Part shown: piece by piece, positions 27,022 to 34,531 of the stretch
Layout: each line of letters opens with the position of its first letter
Position numbering within the stretch: the first letter of the stretch is position 1
From: Actinospica durhamensis
Lineage (GTDB): Bacteria; Actinomycetota; Actinomycetes; Streptomycetales; Catenulisporaceae
Assembly: GCF_018139695.1 (NCBI RefSeq)
Contig: NZ_JAGSOG010000035.1
Coordinates: 1-47,516, forward strand
DNA length: 47,516 bases
Direction of reading: 5' to 3'
Made by a program: the position numbers and the translations under genes
Notes under the pieces: model-generated
What the model was told of the DNA's origin: nothing
Databases searched by the model: none
What the model saw: the letters and a program-made list of their open reading frames with translations, nothing else

Positions 27022-27156
27022 TTATGCGGAGCGGCGGATCAGGACCGCTGTTGCGAGCAGCGTGAGCCAGATCCACGCGGTGAGGGCGAGCCAGGCCGGC
27101 ATTCGGATCTCGACACTGTTGCGGCCTGGCTCGCGCGCCTGTACGTCAGTACCCAT
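27022..27156 (-). CDS. Small membrane protein, 44 residues
   Basis: A short gene easily missed by size filters. ATG at 27156 is preceded by GAGAGGAGGTTTGA, a near-perfect ribosome binding site at ideal spacing, and TAA is at 27022-27024. The product begins MGTDVQARE and has one hydrophobic helix at about residues 20-40 (PAWLALTAWIWLTLLATAV), then ends RRSA. Charge distribution suggests the N-terminus outside and the basic tail inside, or the reverse; it is not decided. It is the most downstream gene of the leftward plasmid-type cluster but is separated by about 400 bases. Small membrane proteins of this kind are common in actinomycete plasmids and integrative elements. Confidence 0.65.
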   Translation of the reverse strand: MGTDVQAREPGRNSVEIRMPAWLALTAWIWLTLLATAVLIRRSA

Positions 27157-27260
27157 TCAAACCTCCTCTCTGTCGTTGTTGGGGAGGATTCTAACGACTC
27201 GGCAGGAAATCCGGACCATCCACCGTCGGGCGAGCATGGCAGCGCATTGCAGCGATGCAA

Positions 27261-27288
27261 AAAATAATATCAACGAATCAATTATTTT
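27261..27288. repeat. AT-rich inverted repeat
   Basis: AAAATAAT (27261-27268) and ATTATTTT (27281-27288) are perfect arms around a 12-base centre. It is a strong AT island in high-GC DNA, about 105-130 bases upstream of the 44-aa gene start. It could be a promoter/operator region or an unwinding site. Confidence 0.5.
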
Positions 27289-27537
27289 ACGCGGTTGCGC
27301 GGACCGTGCCAGGCTGATTCCCCACCCCGATGCCGTCCGTGAAGTGACCGAGTTGCGGTCCGCGCTTATGCCGAATGCTCGAAACCGTAAGCCCGAGAGT
27401 CGACATGCTTTCGGCAAGTCTCCACGGGCGCACAGCAGGCGGATCGCTGACCGCGGCAGAGCGGGCTACGCCAGCACCGGGATGAACCGGGTCGCCCGGC
27501 GACGACTGACGGCGCGTAGGCGTCGGGCATGGATATG

Positions 27538-27563
27538 GCGCTGGCCACGCAAACGGCCAGCGC
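27538..27563 (-). terminator. Hairpin terminator
   Basis: GCGCTGGCC (27538-27546) and GGCCAGCGC (27555-27563) form a perfect 9-bp stem with an 8-base loop, just past the stop codon of the leftward gene at 27572. Confidence 0.7.
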
Positions 27564-27571
27564 GAAGCCGT

Positions 27572-28021
27572 TCACCGGCAGCGGGCCGGATGGGGGAAAT
27601 CTCGATGCACGGGCGCGATCCGCGCGCCGAGCCGCTGACGAAGGAGTTCCTCGGCCTGGTACTCGCGCCGGCACCAGGCCACCGGCTCCCACTGCCCGTC
27701 AACCTCCTGGACGAGCGCGTGGCGCGCAGTGTCGAAAGCCTTCGGCGGATGCCAGTGCGTGCCGTCGGGCAGCGGGGCAAAGTAGTCCAGGCTGGGCAGA
27801 CACCGGCACGGCAGCGACTCGTGAAAGTGATCGGCGTACAGCTCAAGACTGCTGGTGTGCTCGATGGTGAACCCGGTGAACTCGTAGGCCGGATCGGTAC
27901 TGAAGAACCGTTCCTCCCGCGCGATGCGATCGCATCCGAGCACATGCAGGAGGAGGTAACGCCCAGCGGGGACGGTGTGCCACGCCGTGCGGTAAGGGGC
28001 GATGGTACTGAATGAACGCAC
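27572..28021 (-). CDS. Conserved-looking protein of unknown function
   Basis: A protein of 149 residues from GTG 28021; the purine-rich GGCGGGA lies very close to the start. The sequence is well balanced and coding-like, with many aromatic residues and histidines (YADHFHESLPCRCLPSLDYF, GTHWHPPKAFDTARHAL) and a helical end (WCRREYQAEELLRQRLG). No family is recognised. It is preceded by structured repeat copy 2 and followed immediately by a terminator, so it is likely a single-gene transcript at the end of the leftward cluster. Its Cys and His residues could bind a metal, but no standard motif is present. Confidence 0.55.
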   Translation of the reverse strand: MRSFSTIAPYRTAWHTVPAGRYLLLHVLGCDRIAREERFFSTDPAYEFTGFTIEHTSSLELYADHFHESLPCRCLPSLDYFAPLPDGTHWHPPKAFDTARHALVQEVDGQWEPVAWCRREYQAEELLRQRLGARIAPVHRDFPHPARCR

Positions 28022-28160
28022 TCCCGCCGGAAGATGGCTCGCGCGCGTTTTGATCAGGGGTCTGCGGACTAGTGCCGGTCATTGTGCTGCTCCTGGGTGA
28101 TGCGGTGTCCTGGCCGCGCGGCCCGCTGGCGGGCCGCGGCCTGGCACGAGCTGTCTGGCC

Positions 28161-28235
28161 CGGAGCACGGGCGCGAGCGCAGCTCGCCCGCGCAGCGGCT
28201 CGGCCCTTGCGGCGGGTCCGGCGGCCCGTGCTCCG
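28161..28235. repeat. Structured intergenic repeat, copy 2
   Basis: Copy 2 of the element at 19913 and 31545. The outer stem is a perfect 12-bp repeat, CGGAGCACGGGC (28161-28172) with GCCCGTGCTCCG (28224-28235). Inside are GCGAGC-GCA-GCTCGC (28173-28187), CCGC-GCA-GCGG, and the invariant core from 28194. It lies between the NADAR pseudogene and the gene at 27572. Confidence 0.85.
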
Positions 28236-28323
28236 CTGAAGGACCGCAGCGACCGCACGCCCTGGGGCTGAGCGGCGGGAGGAGCCAGGGTCGGCATGGC
28301 GTGCCGCCCCGGGCCGTCGCGTA

Positions 28324-28933
28324 TCAGGCTACGAGTATGCTGCGGACCTGCATAAGTGCGAAGCCCAGGAGATTCAGGCCCGGCCAGCCGGCCGGGCCGG
28401 TGGCGCGCGGATCGCGCGCTGGCAGGCCGATTCCCCAGATCCGGTCGTACGGGCTGGCCTCGACCAAGACGTGTTCGCCCGTCGAGGTCAGATATTCGCG
28501 AAGGTAGGATCTGGCAGAACTTGGCCAGGTTGCCCTCTACGACGAGTTTGAAGCGATGCGCGGACCACGTCGCCTCGTCGAAGCCACGGACCTCTCTGCC
28601 CAGCATCTTGGCCAGTGAGGGACGGCCGACGGCCAGAATGCGCTGTTCAAGCTCTCGATTGTCTAACAGCCGGGCCTTTCCGGCCATCATGTAGTGCTCT
28701 GCAGTGCGGTACGTGTTGCCGTCGGCCTTGAACGGCGAAGAGCACCACTGGCTCAGATACGTGGCACCCGGAGCCGTCTCGAGGGTGGGGCGGTTCCCCC
28801 AGAACATCAGCCACCGCGGCGTTTCGCCGGCCGCAACGGCGGCAGCCAGTTGACGGCGGTCGCGCGCCTCGTGCGGTCGCGGTCGCGCCGGTTCAGCGGC
28901 GCGGGTCGGATCGTGTGCGAAGTGGTCTGCCAT
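28324..28933 (-). pseudogene. NADAR-family gene broken by a frameshift
   Basis: ATG at 28933 with GAGAGGGAAAG upstream. The first part is a clear NADAR (YbiA-like) domain: LMFWGNRP, then YLSQWCSSPFKADG, YRTAEHYMMAGKARL, AKMLGREVRGFDEATW and VVEGNLAKFCQ. Near 28501-28514 the frame shifts. The expected C-terminus, LREYLTSTGEHVLVEASPYD then RIWGIGLPA and ending QVRSILVA, is found intact in another frame up to the TGA at 28324. Spacing suggests a 2-base loss. NADAR proteins are N-glycosidases acting on ADP-ribose-type or riboflavin-pathway compounds, and some reverse DNA ADP-ribosylation as antitoxins of DarT-like toxins. No DarT is seen here. A sequencing error is the alternative. Confidence 0.8.
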
Positions 28934-29003
28934 GTGCTTTCCCTCTCGGGTTGACCGGAAGTGCCTCTGACGCACCGGCCACGACCAGGGCCAGGTGAGC
29001 CAA

Positions 29004-29052
29004 GGTCAAGGTGGAGCGCCCGCAGGCGGAGCCGAGGACGACGACCTTGACC
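29004..29052. repeat. Related stem-bounded intergenic element
   Basis: GGTCAAGGT (29004-29012) and ACCTTGACC (29044-29052) form a perfect 9-bp outer stem that encloses a smaller hairpin, CGCC-CGCA-GGCG. The plan resembles the three-copy element, but the core sequence differs. It lies between the DUF2637 gene and the NADAR pseudogene. The flanking bases 28934-29003 and 29053-29319 hold no gene. Confidence 0.6.
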
Positions 29053-29319
29053 GGGGCGAGCGCCCTGGTAGAGGCGGGTCGGCAGAGCGGCCGGGGGCCT
29101 GAGCGGACGCCCATGAGCTGAGCCGCTTTCGGCCGCGTTTCCTTGCGATCGGTACGCGTGCTATCGCGTTGGCATCGCAGGGTCCGTGGGCGGGTCTCCA
29201 CCACCCGTGGCCGCTGAAAGGCCCGTTGGCCGGGTCGCGGCGGCTTCTGCGCTTTCCGGCCTGTATCGACGTTGCCGTGCGGGCCGCCAGTGTTTCGCTG
29301 GTGGCCCGCACTGGGGGAA

Positions 29320-30222
29320 TCATGCGCTGTTCGAAGCCGGCACTGGGATTGCGTCCGGGCTGGACGAGTCATCGGCCGGTGCGGCTTTACCGGCCGACTC
29401 CGTTGGTTCCGCAAACCTGGCGGCGGAGGCCGCGTGTTCGCGTAGGCGACGGTTGAGATCGCTGGCGCGGTCGCGGCCGATGTGCAGTGCGCCACGTAGG
29501 GCGTCTCGGGAGATCGGTCGGCCAGTAGAAGCCCGGTGCTCGGCGTCCGCGCTGAGCGCGAGGTGCCACAGGTCGGCTTCGACCTGCGCAGGGTCGGCCG
29601 GTTCGCAGTGCACAGCACCGCTGGCCAGGTCGAGGTCGGCCTGGCTGGCCTCCGGTCCGGCCAGGCCCGCCACCGCGGCGGGCGTGGCGATGTCGGGAAG
29701 GTCGTCCTGAGGCGTCGGCCCGTCTTCGGCAGTACCTCCAGCATGTGAAAGCTGCCCGGTGTCGATGCGTCGGGATTCGTGGTCGCGGTGGGCGACGGCG
29801 GCGAGTTCGGCCAGGAGCCATGGACCGACGTCTGACCAGCAGATGAGCAGGATCGGGCCGATGGCGTTGACGGCTGCCGTTCCGAACTGGCCGTGTGTCA
29901 GGGCGTCGGCGGTGTTGAGCGCCAAGGTGAGCAGCCCGCACAGGCCCAGCAGGCACCGGGGCTTGGCCAGGTCGGCGCCGGAGTAGCCGGCGGAGGCCAG
30001 GTAGCGGACCGCGACCAGCAGCCCGATGACGCTCAGGTCGACCGAGGGCCCGATCAGCCAGGCTATCCACCCGTCGAGGCCGAGGCTGATGCACAGGTCG
30101 TGGGCGTTGCCGAAGCAGAACGCGAATGCGAGTGCGGCGATGAGCAGGGTGATCGCGGTGACGGTCCAGCGGGTCAGCCTCGCGTTGGGCGAGGCTGACG
30201 GGCTGGTGGGCTGCACGCTCAC
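29320..30222 (-). CDS. DUF2637-type membrane protein
   Basis: A protein of 300 residues. GTG at 30222 overlaps the TGA of the upstream gene as GTGA, so the two are translationally coupled. Four hydrophobic segments occupy about residues 20-150 (TAITLLIAALAFAFCFG, WLIGPSVDLSVIGLLVA, LLGLCGLLTLALN, AIGPILLICWSDVGPWLL). The cytoplasmic tail ends in a helix-turn-helix-like stretch (ISRDALRGALHIGRDRASDL). This build matches DUF2637 proteins, common in Streptomyces plasmids and integrative elements, where some are linked to spread of transferred DNA. That role is family lore rather than something visible here. It belongs to the leftward plasmid-type cluster. Confidence 0.75.
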   Translation of the reverse strand: MSVQPTSPSASPNARLTRWTVTAITLLIAALAFAFCFGNAHDLCISLGLDGWIAWLIGPSVDLSVIGLLVAVRYLASAGYSGADLAKPRCLLGLCGLLTLALNTADALTHGQFGTAAVNAIGPILLICWSDVGPWLLAELAAVAHRDHESRRIDTGQLSHAGGTAEDGPTPQDDLPDIATPAAVAGLAGPEASQADLDLASGAVHCEPADPAQVEADLWHLALSADAEHRASTGRPISRDALRGALHIGRDRASDLNRRLREHAASAARFAEPTESAGKAAPADDSSSPDAIPVPASNSA

Positions 30223-30914
30223 GCGGCGTGCTCCAGGGCATTCGCGTTGTCTGCTTCCTCGGCGGCTTCGTGGTCGTGGTGGCCGATGCCGCGCTGGATC
30301 GTCGCGTACGCGTCGACCCCTACATGGTCGAGCAGGTGCATCAGGTCACACACCAGGTCGCCGGACATCTCGGCGACGAGTTCGGCGTCGGCGCGCTCGC
30401 CGTCGCGAAGCTGCCCGGTGCCGTGACCGAAGACGGCCAGCGACCGGGCGGCCCAAGCTGCGCGGTCGAGGTTGCCCGGGTAGCCCAGCTTCCAGGTCGG
30501 CAGGTCGAAAAGGCCCGTGCCGGTCAGTAGGTCACGGATCGCGGTGAGGTCCGGGTCGGCCGCGTGCCTGAGCAGGTCGGAGTCGACCCCGGCCGCATAG
30601 GCGTCTTCGACGGCGTGGCGTAGGTCGGTCAGGGCGGACCGCACCCGATTCACGTGGGTGAGGTCGGCGGTGCCGGTCGGCTCGGGCCACGCCGCGGCGC
30701 TCGCCCGGCTCGGTGCTGTCAGCCTGCGGACATGGGTCCGACGGCCGGCGAGATCGCCGCGGGCGTTCGTGGCGTGTTCGACGACGGTGTCCAGGCTGGT
30801 AGTCGACCCCCAGCTCAGCAGGGCGCCGCTCTCGGCGTCGAGCACCTCGTAGTGGATGACGGCTTCGGCGGGGGCGTGGGTGCCGACGATGCGGCGCAGG
30901 ACGGGAAGTCTCAT
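30219..30914 (-). CDS. Hypothetical protein coupled to DUF2637
   Basis: A protein of 231 residues from the ATG at 30914. It is mostly alpha-helical and acidic, with LTHVNRVRSALTDLRHAVED and MSGDLVCDLMHLLDHVGVD, and a His/Glu-rich tail (HHDHEAAEEADN). No family is recognised. Its stop overlaps the start of the DUF2637 gene by four bases, so the two products are made together and may act together. The leader carries the GCGGCATC element shared with other genes of this cluster. The hairpin in that leader also serves as the ssb terminator. Confidence 0.7.
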   Translation of the reverse strand: MRLPVLRRIVGTHAPAEAVIHYEVLDAESGALLSWGSTTSLDTVVEHATNARGDLAGRRTHVRRLTAPSRASAAAWPEPTGTADLTHVNRVRSALTDLRHAVEDAYAAGVDSDLLRHAADPDLTAIRDLLTGTGLFDLPTWKLGYPGNLDRAAWAARSLAVFGHGTGQLRDGERADAELVAEMSGDLVCDLMHLLDHVGVDAYATIQRGIGHHDHEAAEEADNANALEHAA

Positions 30915-30977
30915 GGCGGTGCTGCTTTCTGTGCCGGTCAGGTGCCTTTGGGGATCTGGCCGGGCGGGATGCCGCCC
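30915..30977 (-). promoter_or_regulatory. Shared 5' leader, copy 4 (diverged)
   Basis: Read leftward: GCGGCATC (complement of 30968-30975), then CCGCCCGGCC and CCCCAAAGGCACC, before the ATG at 30914. The GCGGCATC block sits 54 bases from the start. It resembles the leaders at 33229, 36170 and 37682 but has CCTGACC in place of CCAACC. Confidence 0.45.
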
Positions 30978-30986
30978 GCCCGGCCA
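30957..30986 (-). terminator. Terminator of ssb
   Basis: TGGCCGGGCGGG (30957-30968) and CCCGCCCGGCCA (30975-30986) form a perfect 12-bp stem with a 6-base loop, 49 bases past the ssb stop. It overlaps the leader of the next gene and could also work there as an attenuator. Confidence 0.8.
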
Positions 30987-31034
30987 GGGATGGGGGTGGA
31001 GCAGTGGGCGCCGGGTGTCCGGCGCTGCGGGTGC

Positions 31035-31448
31035 TCAGACTCCGGCGGTCTGCCAGGTCTCGTTCGCAGCCTGTGCGCTGCGGCGGATCTTGGTCGTCTT
31101 GGCGGTGGCGTACTTGAGGGAGGCGCCGAGTTCGTCGATCTCCATTTCGATCACGGTGCGGTCGATGCCGTCGCGGTCCTTGTAGCTGCGCTGCTTGAGC
31201 TTGCCGTGGGCGATGACGCGGCTGCCCTTCTCAAGGGAGTCGGTCAGGTTCTCGGCGCCGTTGTTCTTCCAGACGGTGCCGCGGATGAAGGTGGTCTCCC
31301 CGTCCTTCCACTCGCCGCTGGAGCGGTCGTAGACCCGTTCGGTCGAGGCGATGGTCACGGATGCGACGGAGGTGCCGGACTGGGTGAAGCGGACTTGCGG
31401 GTCGTCGGTGAGGTTGCCGATGACGGTGATGGCGGTGGTGATGCTCAT
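31035..31448 (-). CDS. ssb: Single-stranded DNA-binding protein (plasmid type)
   Basis: A protein of 137 residues from the ATG at 31448 with AAAGG upstream; an earlier in-frame start exists but lacks family sequence. The OB-fold is clear: TAITVIGNLTDDPQVRFTQ, VASVTIASTERVYD, FIRGTVWKNNGAENLTDSL and KGSRVIAHGKLKQRSY. It binds and protects single-stranded DNA in replication or transfer. The usual acidic C-terminal tip (DDIPF or similar), which recruits partner proteins in chromosomal SSB, is absent; the protein ends ANETWQTAGV. This short tail-less form is typical of plasmid or mobile-element SSB copies and fits the context. Confidence 0.9.
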   Translation of the reverse strand: MSITTAITVIGNLTDDPQVRFTQSGTSVASVTIASTERVYDRSSGEWKDGETTFIRGTVWKNNGAENLTDSLEKGSRVIAHGKLKQRSYKDRDGIDRTVIEMEIDELGASLKYATAKTTKIRRSAQAANETWQTAGV

Positions 31449-31544
31449 GGCTGGGAGCCTTTCTGCGGATCTCGCCCCGGGCGGGGCGTGGCCGGGGCGG
31501 CCGGCCTGGTCGTGGTGACGGGCCACGGATCAGTTCACGGATCC

Positions 31545-31611
31545 GGCCCGGGGCAGGGGCTCGCGCGCAGCGCGACCGCGCAGCGGCTCGGCCCTTGCGG
31601 CGGGCCGGGCC
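31545..31611. repeat. Structured intergenic repeat, copy 3
   Basis: Copy 3 of the element at 19913 and 28161. Outer stem GGCCCGG (31545-31551) with CCGGGCC (31605-31611). The inner hairpin is TCGCGC-GCA-GCGCGA (31561-31575): both arms differ from copies 1 and 2, yet pairing and the GCA loop are kept. CCGC-GCA-GCGG and the invariant core from 31582 follow. Confidence 0.8.
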
Positions 31612-31962
31612 GTGGACTCCGCTGGGGGAGGAATCAACGACCGGCCGCCTCGGCGCACCTCGGCCGGATCAGTACGCGAAGGCACCGGTGTGCGGCACGG
31701 CCTGCGGAATCCGTCTGGATTCAGCGGATGCGATCGGTTCGCCGGGTTGGGTTGCGACGCACGGGCATTGCCTGGTCGAGCCGCCGCATCAGGGCGTGGC
31801 CGAGTCGGGACTTGACGCTCGGTGCCGCTCTGCAGGGGCTACGAAACCGGGTCCGGTGGGCTTCCGACCAGCGCGCGGCGGTGCGATCGGCGTGCCAGTG
31901 GGATACGCCGCCCCGGGGCGGTTCGGCCGAGCGGGCTTCGACAGACGGCGGTCCGGCCGGGG
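31612..31962. other. Stretch without a gene
   Basis: About 350 bases downstream of the leftward gene at 31963. I see no coding frame with a start signal, no family resemblance and no strong hairpin. Confidence 0.5.
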
Positions 31963-32415
31963 TCAGGTCGCGGCGGGGCCGGCGTCCGCGACGGGGTGCT
32001 GTGCGGCCGCGACGGACTTGGCGACCGTCAGGATGCGGGCGGCCACAGAGGGACTGACCTGGTGCCCGAGCGCGGCCAGTTCGCCCTGGACGGTGCGTGC
32101 GCTCAGCTCGCGTCCCTCGCCGAGCCAGCCGAGTACGGCGGTGAGCCGCTCGTCACCCGCGTACGGGTGGGCTTTCGCGTGTCGGCTGGGCGTTCCCGCC
32201 GGTCGGCCCTGGCCCGGGGCGCGCTGGTACTGCGCGTACCAGGGGACCCATTCGTCTTCGTACCAGGCCAGCGGTTTGCCTCCGGGGTTGGCCGCCTCCG
32301 GGTGCCCGGTGGTGTCCCGAGATCGATAGAGCCACTTCAGAGTGCTCAGCGGCACAGCGTGCTCCGCGACCAGTTCGGCCCGGGTCACCGTGCGGCGGGC
32401 CTCGCTGGGCGGCAC
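31963..32415 (-). CDS. Small predicted DNA-binding protein of the plasmid-type cluster
   Basis: A protein of 150 residues from GTG 32415, with GAGGAG six bases upstream. The N-terminus looks like a helix-turn-helix used by site-choice proteins (VTRAELVAEHAVPLSTLKWL), followed by an aromatic stretch (AWYEDEWVPWYAQYQ) and a second HTH-like part (RTVQGELAALGHQVSPSVAA). This suggests a small regulator or partition/excision accessory; the family is not recognised. The repeat copy 3 lies between it and ssb. Confidence 0.65.
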   Translation of the reverse strand: MPPSEARRTVTRAELVAEHAVPLSTLKWLYRSRDTTGHPEAANPGGKPLAWYEDEWVPWYAQYQRAPGQGRPAGTPSRHAKAHPYAGDERLTAVLGWLGEGRELSARTVQGELAALGHQVSPSVAARILTVAKSVAAAQHPVADAGPAAT

Positions 32416-32578
32416 GGTGGCTCCTCGAGACAGGGCGGGGTGGACGGAAGGGAGATCTCGCGGCCGATCTTTTCACACGGTCCGCGCTTCCACGCTGACG
32501 TGCCCACATGGCCGTGGCCGCAGGCCGCGGCCGGATAGACTCGAGCTACGTTCCGGGCCGTGATGAGTGCGCCGGTTG

Positions 32579-32664
32579 GGCGCCTTTGGGGACGGCGCGG
32601 GGCCAGATGGCCGACAGTGCCTTATGCCAAAGGCGCCGCTCCACGGGCGGATCTGTCGGCCATC
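32579..32664. promoter_or_regulatory. Interleaved inverted repeats (pseudoknot topology)
   Basis: Two perfect inverted repeats overlap. Repeat A pairs GGCGCCTTTGG (32579-32589) with CCAAAGGCGCC (32627-32637). Repeat B pairs GATGGCCGACAG (32606-32617) with CTGTCGGCCATC (32653-32664). The order A-B-A'-B' means they either exclude each other or form a pseudoknot. GCCCC and TTTTT follow on the + strand. It fills the gap between two leftward genes. Confidence 0.7.
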
Positions 32665-32685
32665 GCCCCTTTTTACTGCGGGCCC

Positions 32686-33228
32686 CTAGAGCAGGGTGCC
32701 GCCCTCGCCCCGTGCCGCGCGGATCGCCTCGGTCGCGTACAGCACCGCGGAGCTCAGCGACCGGCAGGCGCCCGCCAATTCACCGGCCAGCATGCGCCCA
32801 TTGACACTCTCGGTGGCGTGCAGCATCACTGCGGCGGCCTTCATCGCCTCGTGGATCGCGGAGGTCGCCGGGTCGACGGAGATGTCCAGGCCGGCTGGGT
32901 GCACGATGTTGCAGTAGGTGTTGAGCCGGAACGCGATGCCGGTACGCGGCCGGGCGTGCAGCAGGGCGCTCAGGGCGTGCCCGTAGCCGGTGACGGCCGG
33001 TGAGCTGTAGGGCTCCGCGGGTGCGTAGAGGTCGGGGCGCGCGGCCAGGGTGTCAACGGCAGCGCACAGCACACCGGTGTACCAGGCGATCTGCGCGCCC
33101 GGGGTCAGCTCGCGCGGCGGCTCGTCCGGCATGAGCAGAGCCAGGCACGCCAGACGCAACCCTTCAAGTATCGCGCGCTGGCCCCTGGTCGGCTCGGACG
33201 GGCCAGAGTGGCCGGTGGATTCGGGCAT
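32686..33228 (-). CDS. Hypothetical helical protein of the plasmid-type cluster
   Basis: A protein of 180 residues from the ATG at 33228; the purine run GAAGAGAAGAGAA upstream serves as ribosome binding site. It is mainly alpha-helical, with conserved-looking segments GQRAILEGLRLACLALLM, YTGVLCAAVDTLAARPDLY and LHATESVNGRMLAGELAGAC. No family is recognised. The gene has the shared GCGGCATC leader, which ties it to the ParB-like, DUF932 and 231-aa genes. The interleaved inverted repeats lie just past its stop. Confidence 0.65.
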   Translation of the reverse strand: MPESTGHSGPSEPTRGQRAILEGLRLACLALLMPDEPPRELTPGAQIAWYTGVLCAAVDTLAARPDLYAPAEPYSSPAVTGYGHALSALLHARPRTGIAFRLNTYCNIVHPAGLDISVDPATSAIHEAMKAAAVMLHATESVNGRMLAGELAGACRSLSSAVLYATEAIRAARGEGGTLL

Positions 33229-33298
33229 GGCTATCGTTCTCTTCTCTTCGCGGTTGAGGTTTGTCGGGGCGCGCAGGCGGCGATGCCGCGCCGCCCGC
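33229..33298 (-). promoter_or_regulatory. Shared 5' leader, copy 3
   Basis: Read leftward: GCGGCATC (complement of 33282-33289), then GCGCCCCGACAAACCTCAACC and a purine-rich run to the ATG at 33228. The block lies 54 bases from the start. It matches the leaders at 36170 and 37682. Confidence 0.6.
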
Positions 33299-33337
33299 GC
33301 GATACGGGACCATCAGGGTCCGGGTTCACTGGCGTGC

Positions 33338-33865
33338 TCAGTCGTAGAGCGGGATGGGTAGCGGCTGCCACCTCTCGCCGGTCCACATCTCCCACGTGAT
33401 CGCATCCCGGCCGTGGATCGGCCGCGGAGCGAGCTGCCTGGCCAACTCGAGCCGGCCGGCACGGGTGACGGGACGGTTTTCGGCCTCGGAGTATCCGACA
33501 GTGCGTCCGCCGCGCACCTGCCGGACGTAGGTGCCGGTGTGACCACTTACCTCGCGCACCATCAGCGCGGTGTCGTACTCCTCGACCAGCAGTTCGATGA
33601 CCCGCTCGGCGCTCACGGGGGCTCCGTCGCGCAGGCATGCGGCGGCGAACGCCTCGAACTCGTGCTCGCCATAGACCGAGGTGTCATAGGGCACGAACTC
33701 CGTCGCCGCGCCGTTGCCGTCATTTTCGAACGTCCCGACATGCAGGCGTTGCAGCTCCACAGACGCGACCCAGACCAGCCCGTGGGCGGTGGGCAGCTCG
33801 CTCACGGCTGTGACATTCGGGTGGGGGTCAGGTAGGTGCAGCCGGGTGTGCGGAAAAAGAGTCAT
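33338..33865 (-). CDS. Hypothetical protein of the plasmid-type cluster
   Basis: A protein of 175 residues from the ATG at 33865 with AAGGAG at good spacing. It is of mixed alpha/beta character: GLVWVASVELQRLHVGTF, EHEFEAFAAACLRDGAPV, ERVIELLVEEYDTALMV, and a Trp-rich end (AITWEMWTGERWQPLPI). No family recognised and no membrane segment. It sits between two other small unknown genes in the leftward run. Upstream is the palindrome GTCAGCTGAC, but no copy of the shared leader. Confidence 0.65.
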   Translation of the reverse strand: MTLFPHTRLHLPDPHPNVTAVSELPTAHGLVWVASVELQRLHVGTFENDGNGAATEFVPYDTSVYGEHEFEAFAAACLRDGAPVSAERVIELLVEEYDTALMVREVSGHTGTYVRQVRGGRTVGYSEAENRPVTRAGRLELARQLAPRPIHGRDAITWEMWTGERWQPLPIPLYD

Positions 33866-33973
33866 GACAGACTCCTTATTGGTATCGGGCCTCGTCAGCT
33901 GACGGACACAGGATTATCGGCAGGCTGTTTGTGCGGGGCGTTCTCACCGGGCGGGGCGAAGCAGCGGGCGTGG

Positions 33974-34342
33974 TCATCCGCCGCTGTACGTGCGCCGGGC
34001 CAGGAGGCTGTTCCAGTGCGTCTCGAACGTGCTGCGCTGCTTGTCCAGCGTGGCCGGGCTCTGCCGGGATCCGCCGGTCACCAGCAGGGGCCCGCGTACG
34101 GCGGTGCCCGGGTCGCGGAAGACCTCGCCCAGCATCGCGCTGACACGCGGGTTGGCCTCGCGGTCGTGCTTCGCGGCTCTCGCATCGATCCACAGCAGCA
34201 GGTCCAAGCGCGGAGTGCCCCGGGTGGCCGCACGGCAGGGTCCGCCGAGCAGCGCAAACACCGTCCCCAGCGTCAGCTCCTGCTCGGGCAGCGAGATTCG
34301 CTCGATGGCGCCAGCGGGGTCGATCTCAAAAATCTGATACAT
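33974..34342 (-). CDS. Hypothetical small protein of the plasmid-type cluster
   Basis: A protein of 122 residues from the ATG at 34342, with CAAGGAG upstream at ideal spacing. It opens MYQIFEIDPAGAIERISLPE, then LTLGTVFALLGGPC and LDLLLWIDARAAKHDREANP. The layout recalls small DUF3846-like plasmid proteins, but I cannot confirm that. It follows the ParB-like gene in the same direction and may be co-expressed with it. No catalytic motif seen. Confidence 0.6.
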   Translation of the reverse strand: MYQIFEIDPAGAIERISLPEQELTLGTVFALLGGPCRAATRGTPRLDLLLWIDARAAKHDREANPRVSAMLGEVFRDPGTAVRGPLLVTGGSRQSPATLDKQRSTFETHWNSLLARRTYSGG

Positions 34343-34531
34343 CAGAGGCTCCTTGAAAGCGCGCGCAGGGGCGGCCCGGACAGGCGGCCTTGCGCGGGAG
34401 GTGCGAAGCCGGACGCGAGCGGGCGAAGAGAATGAGGATCGGCCGCGTTCCGGGGCGCTCGATGCGCCCCGGAACGCCCCCGGCGCCGCGCAGAGCGACC
34501 CTAGGGGGGCGCCGGCGCTCAGCGCGCAGCA

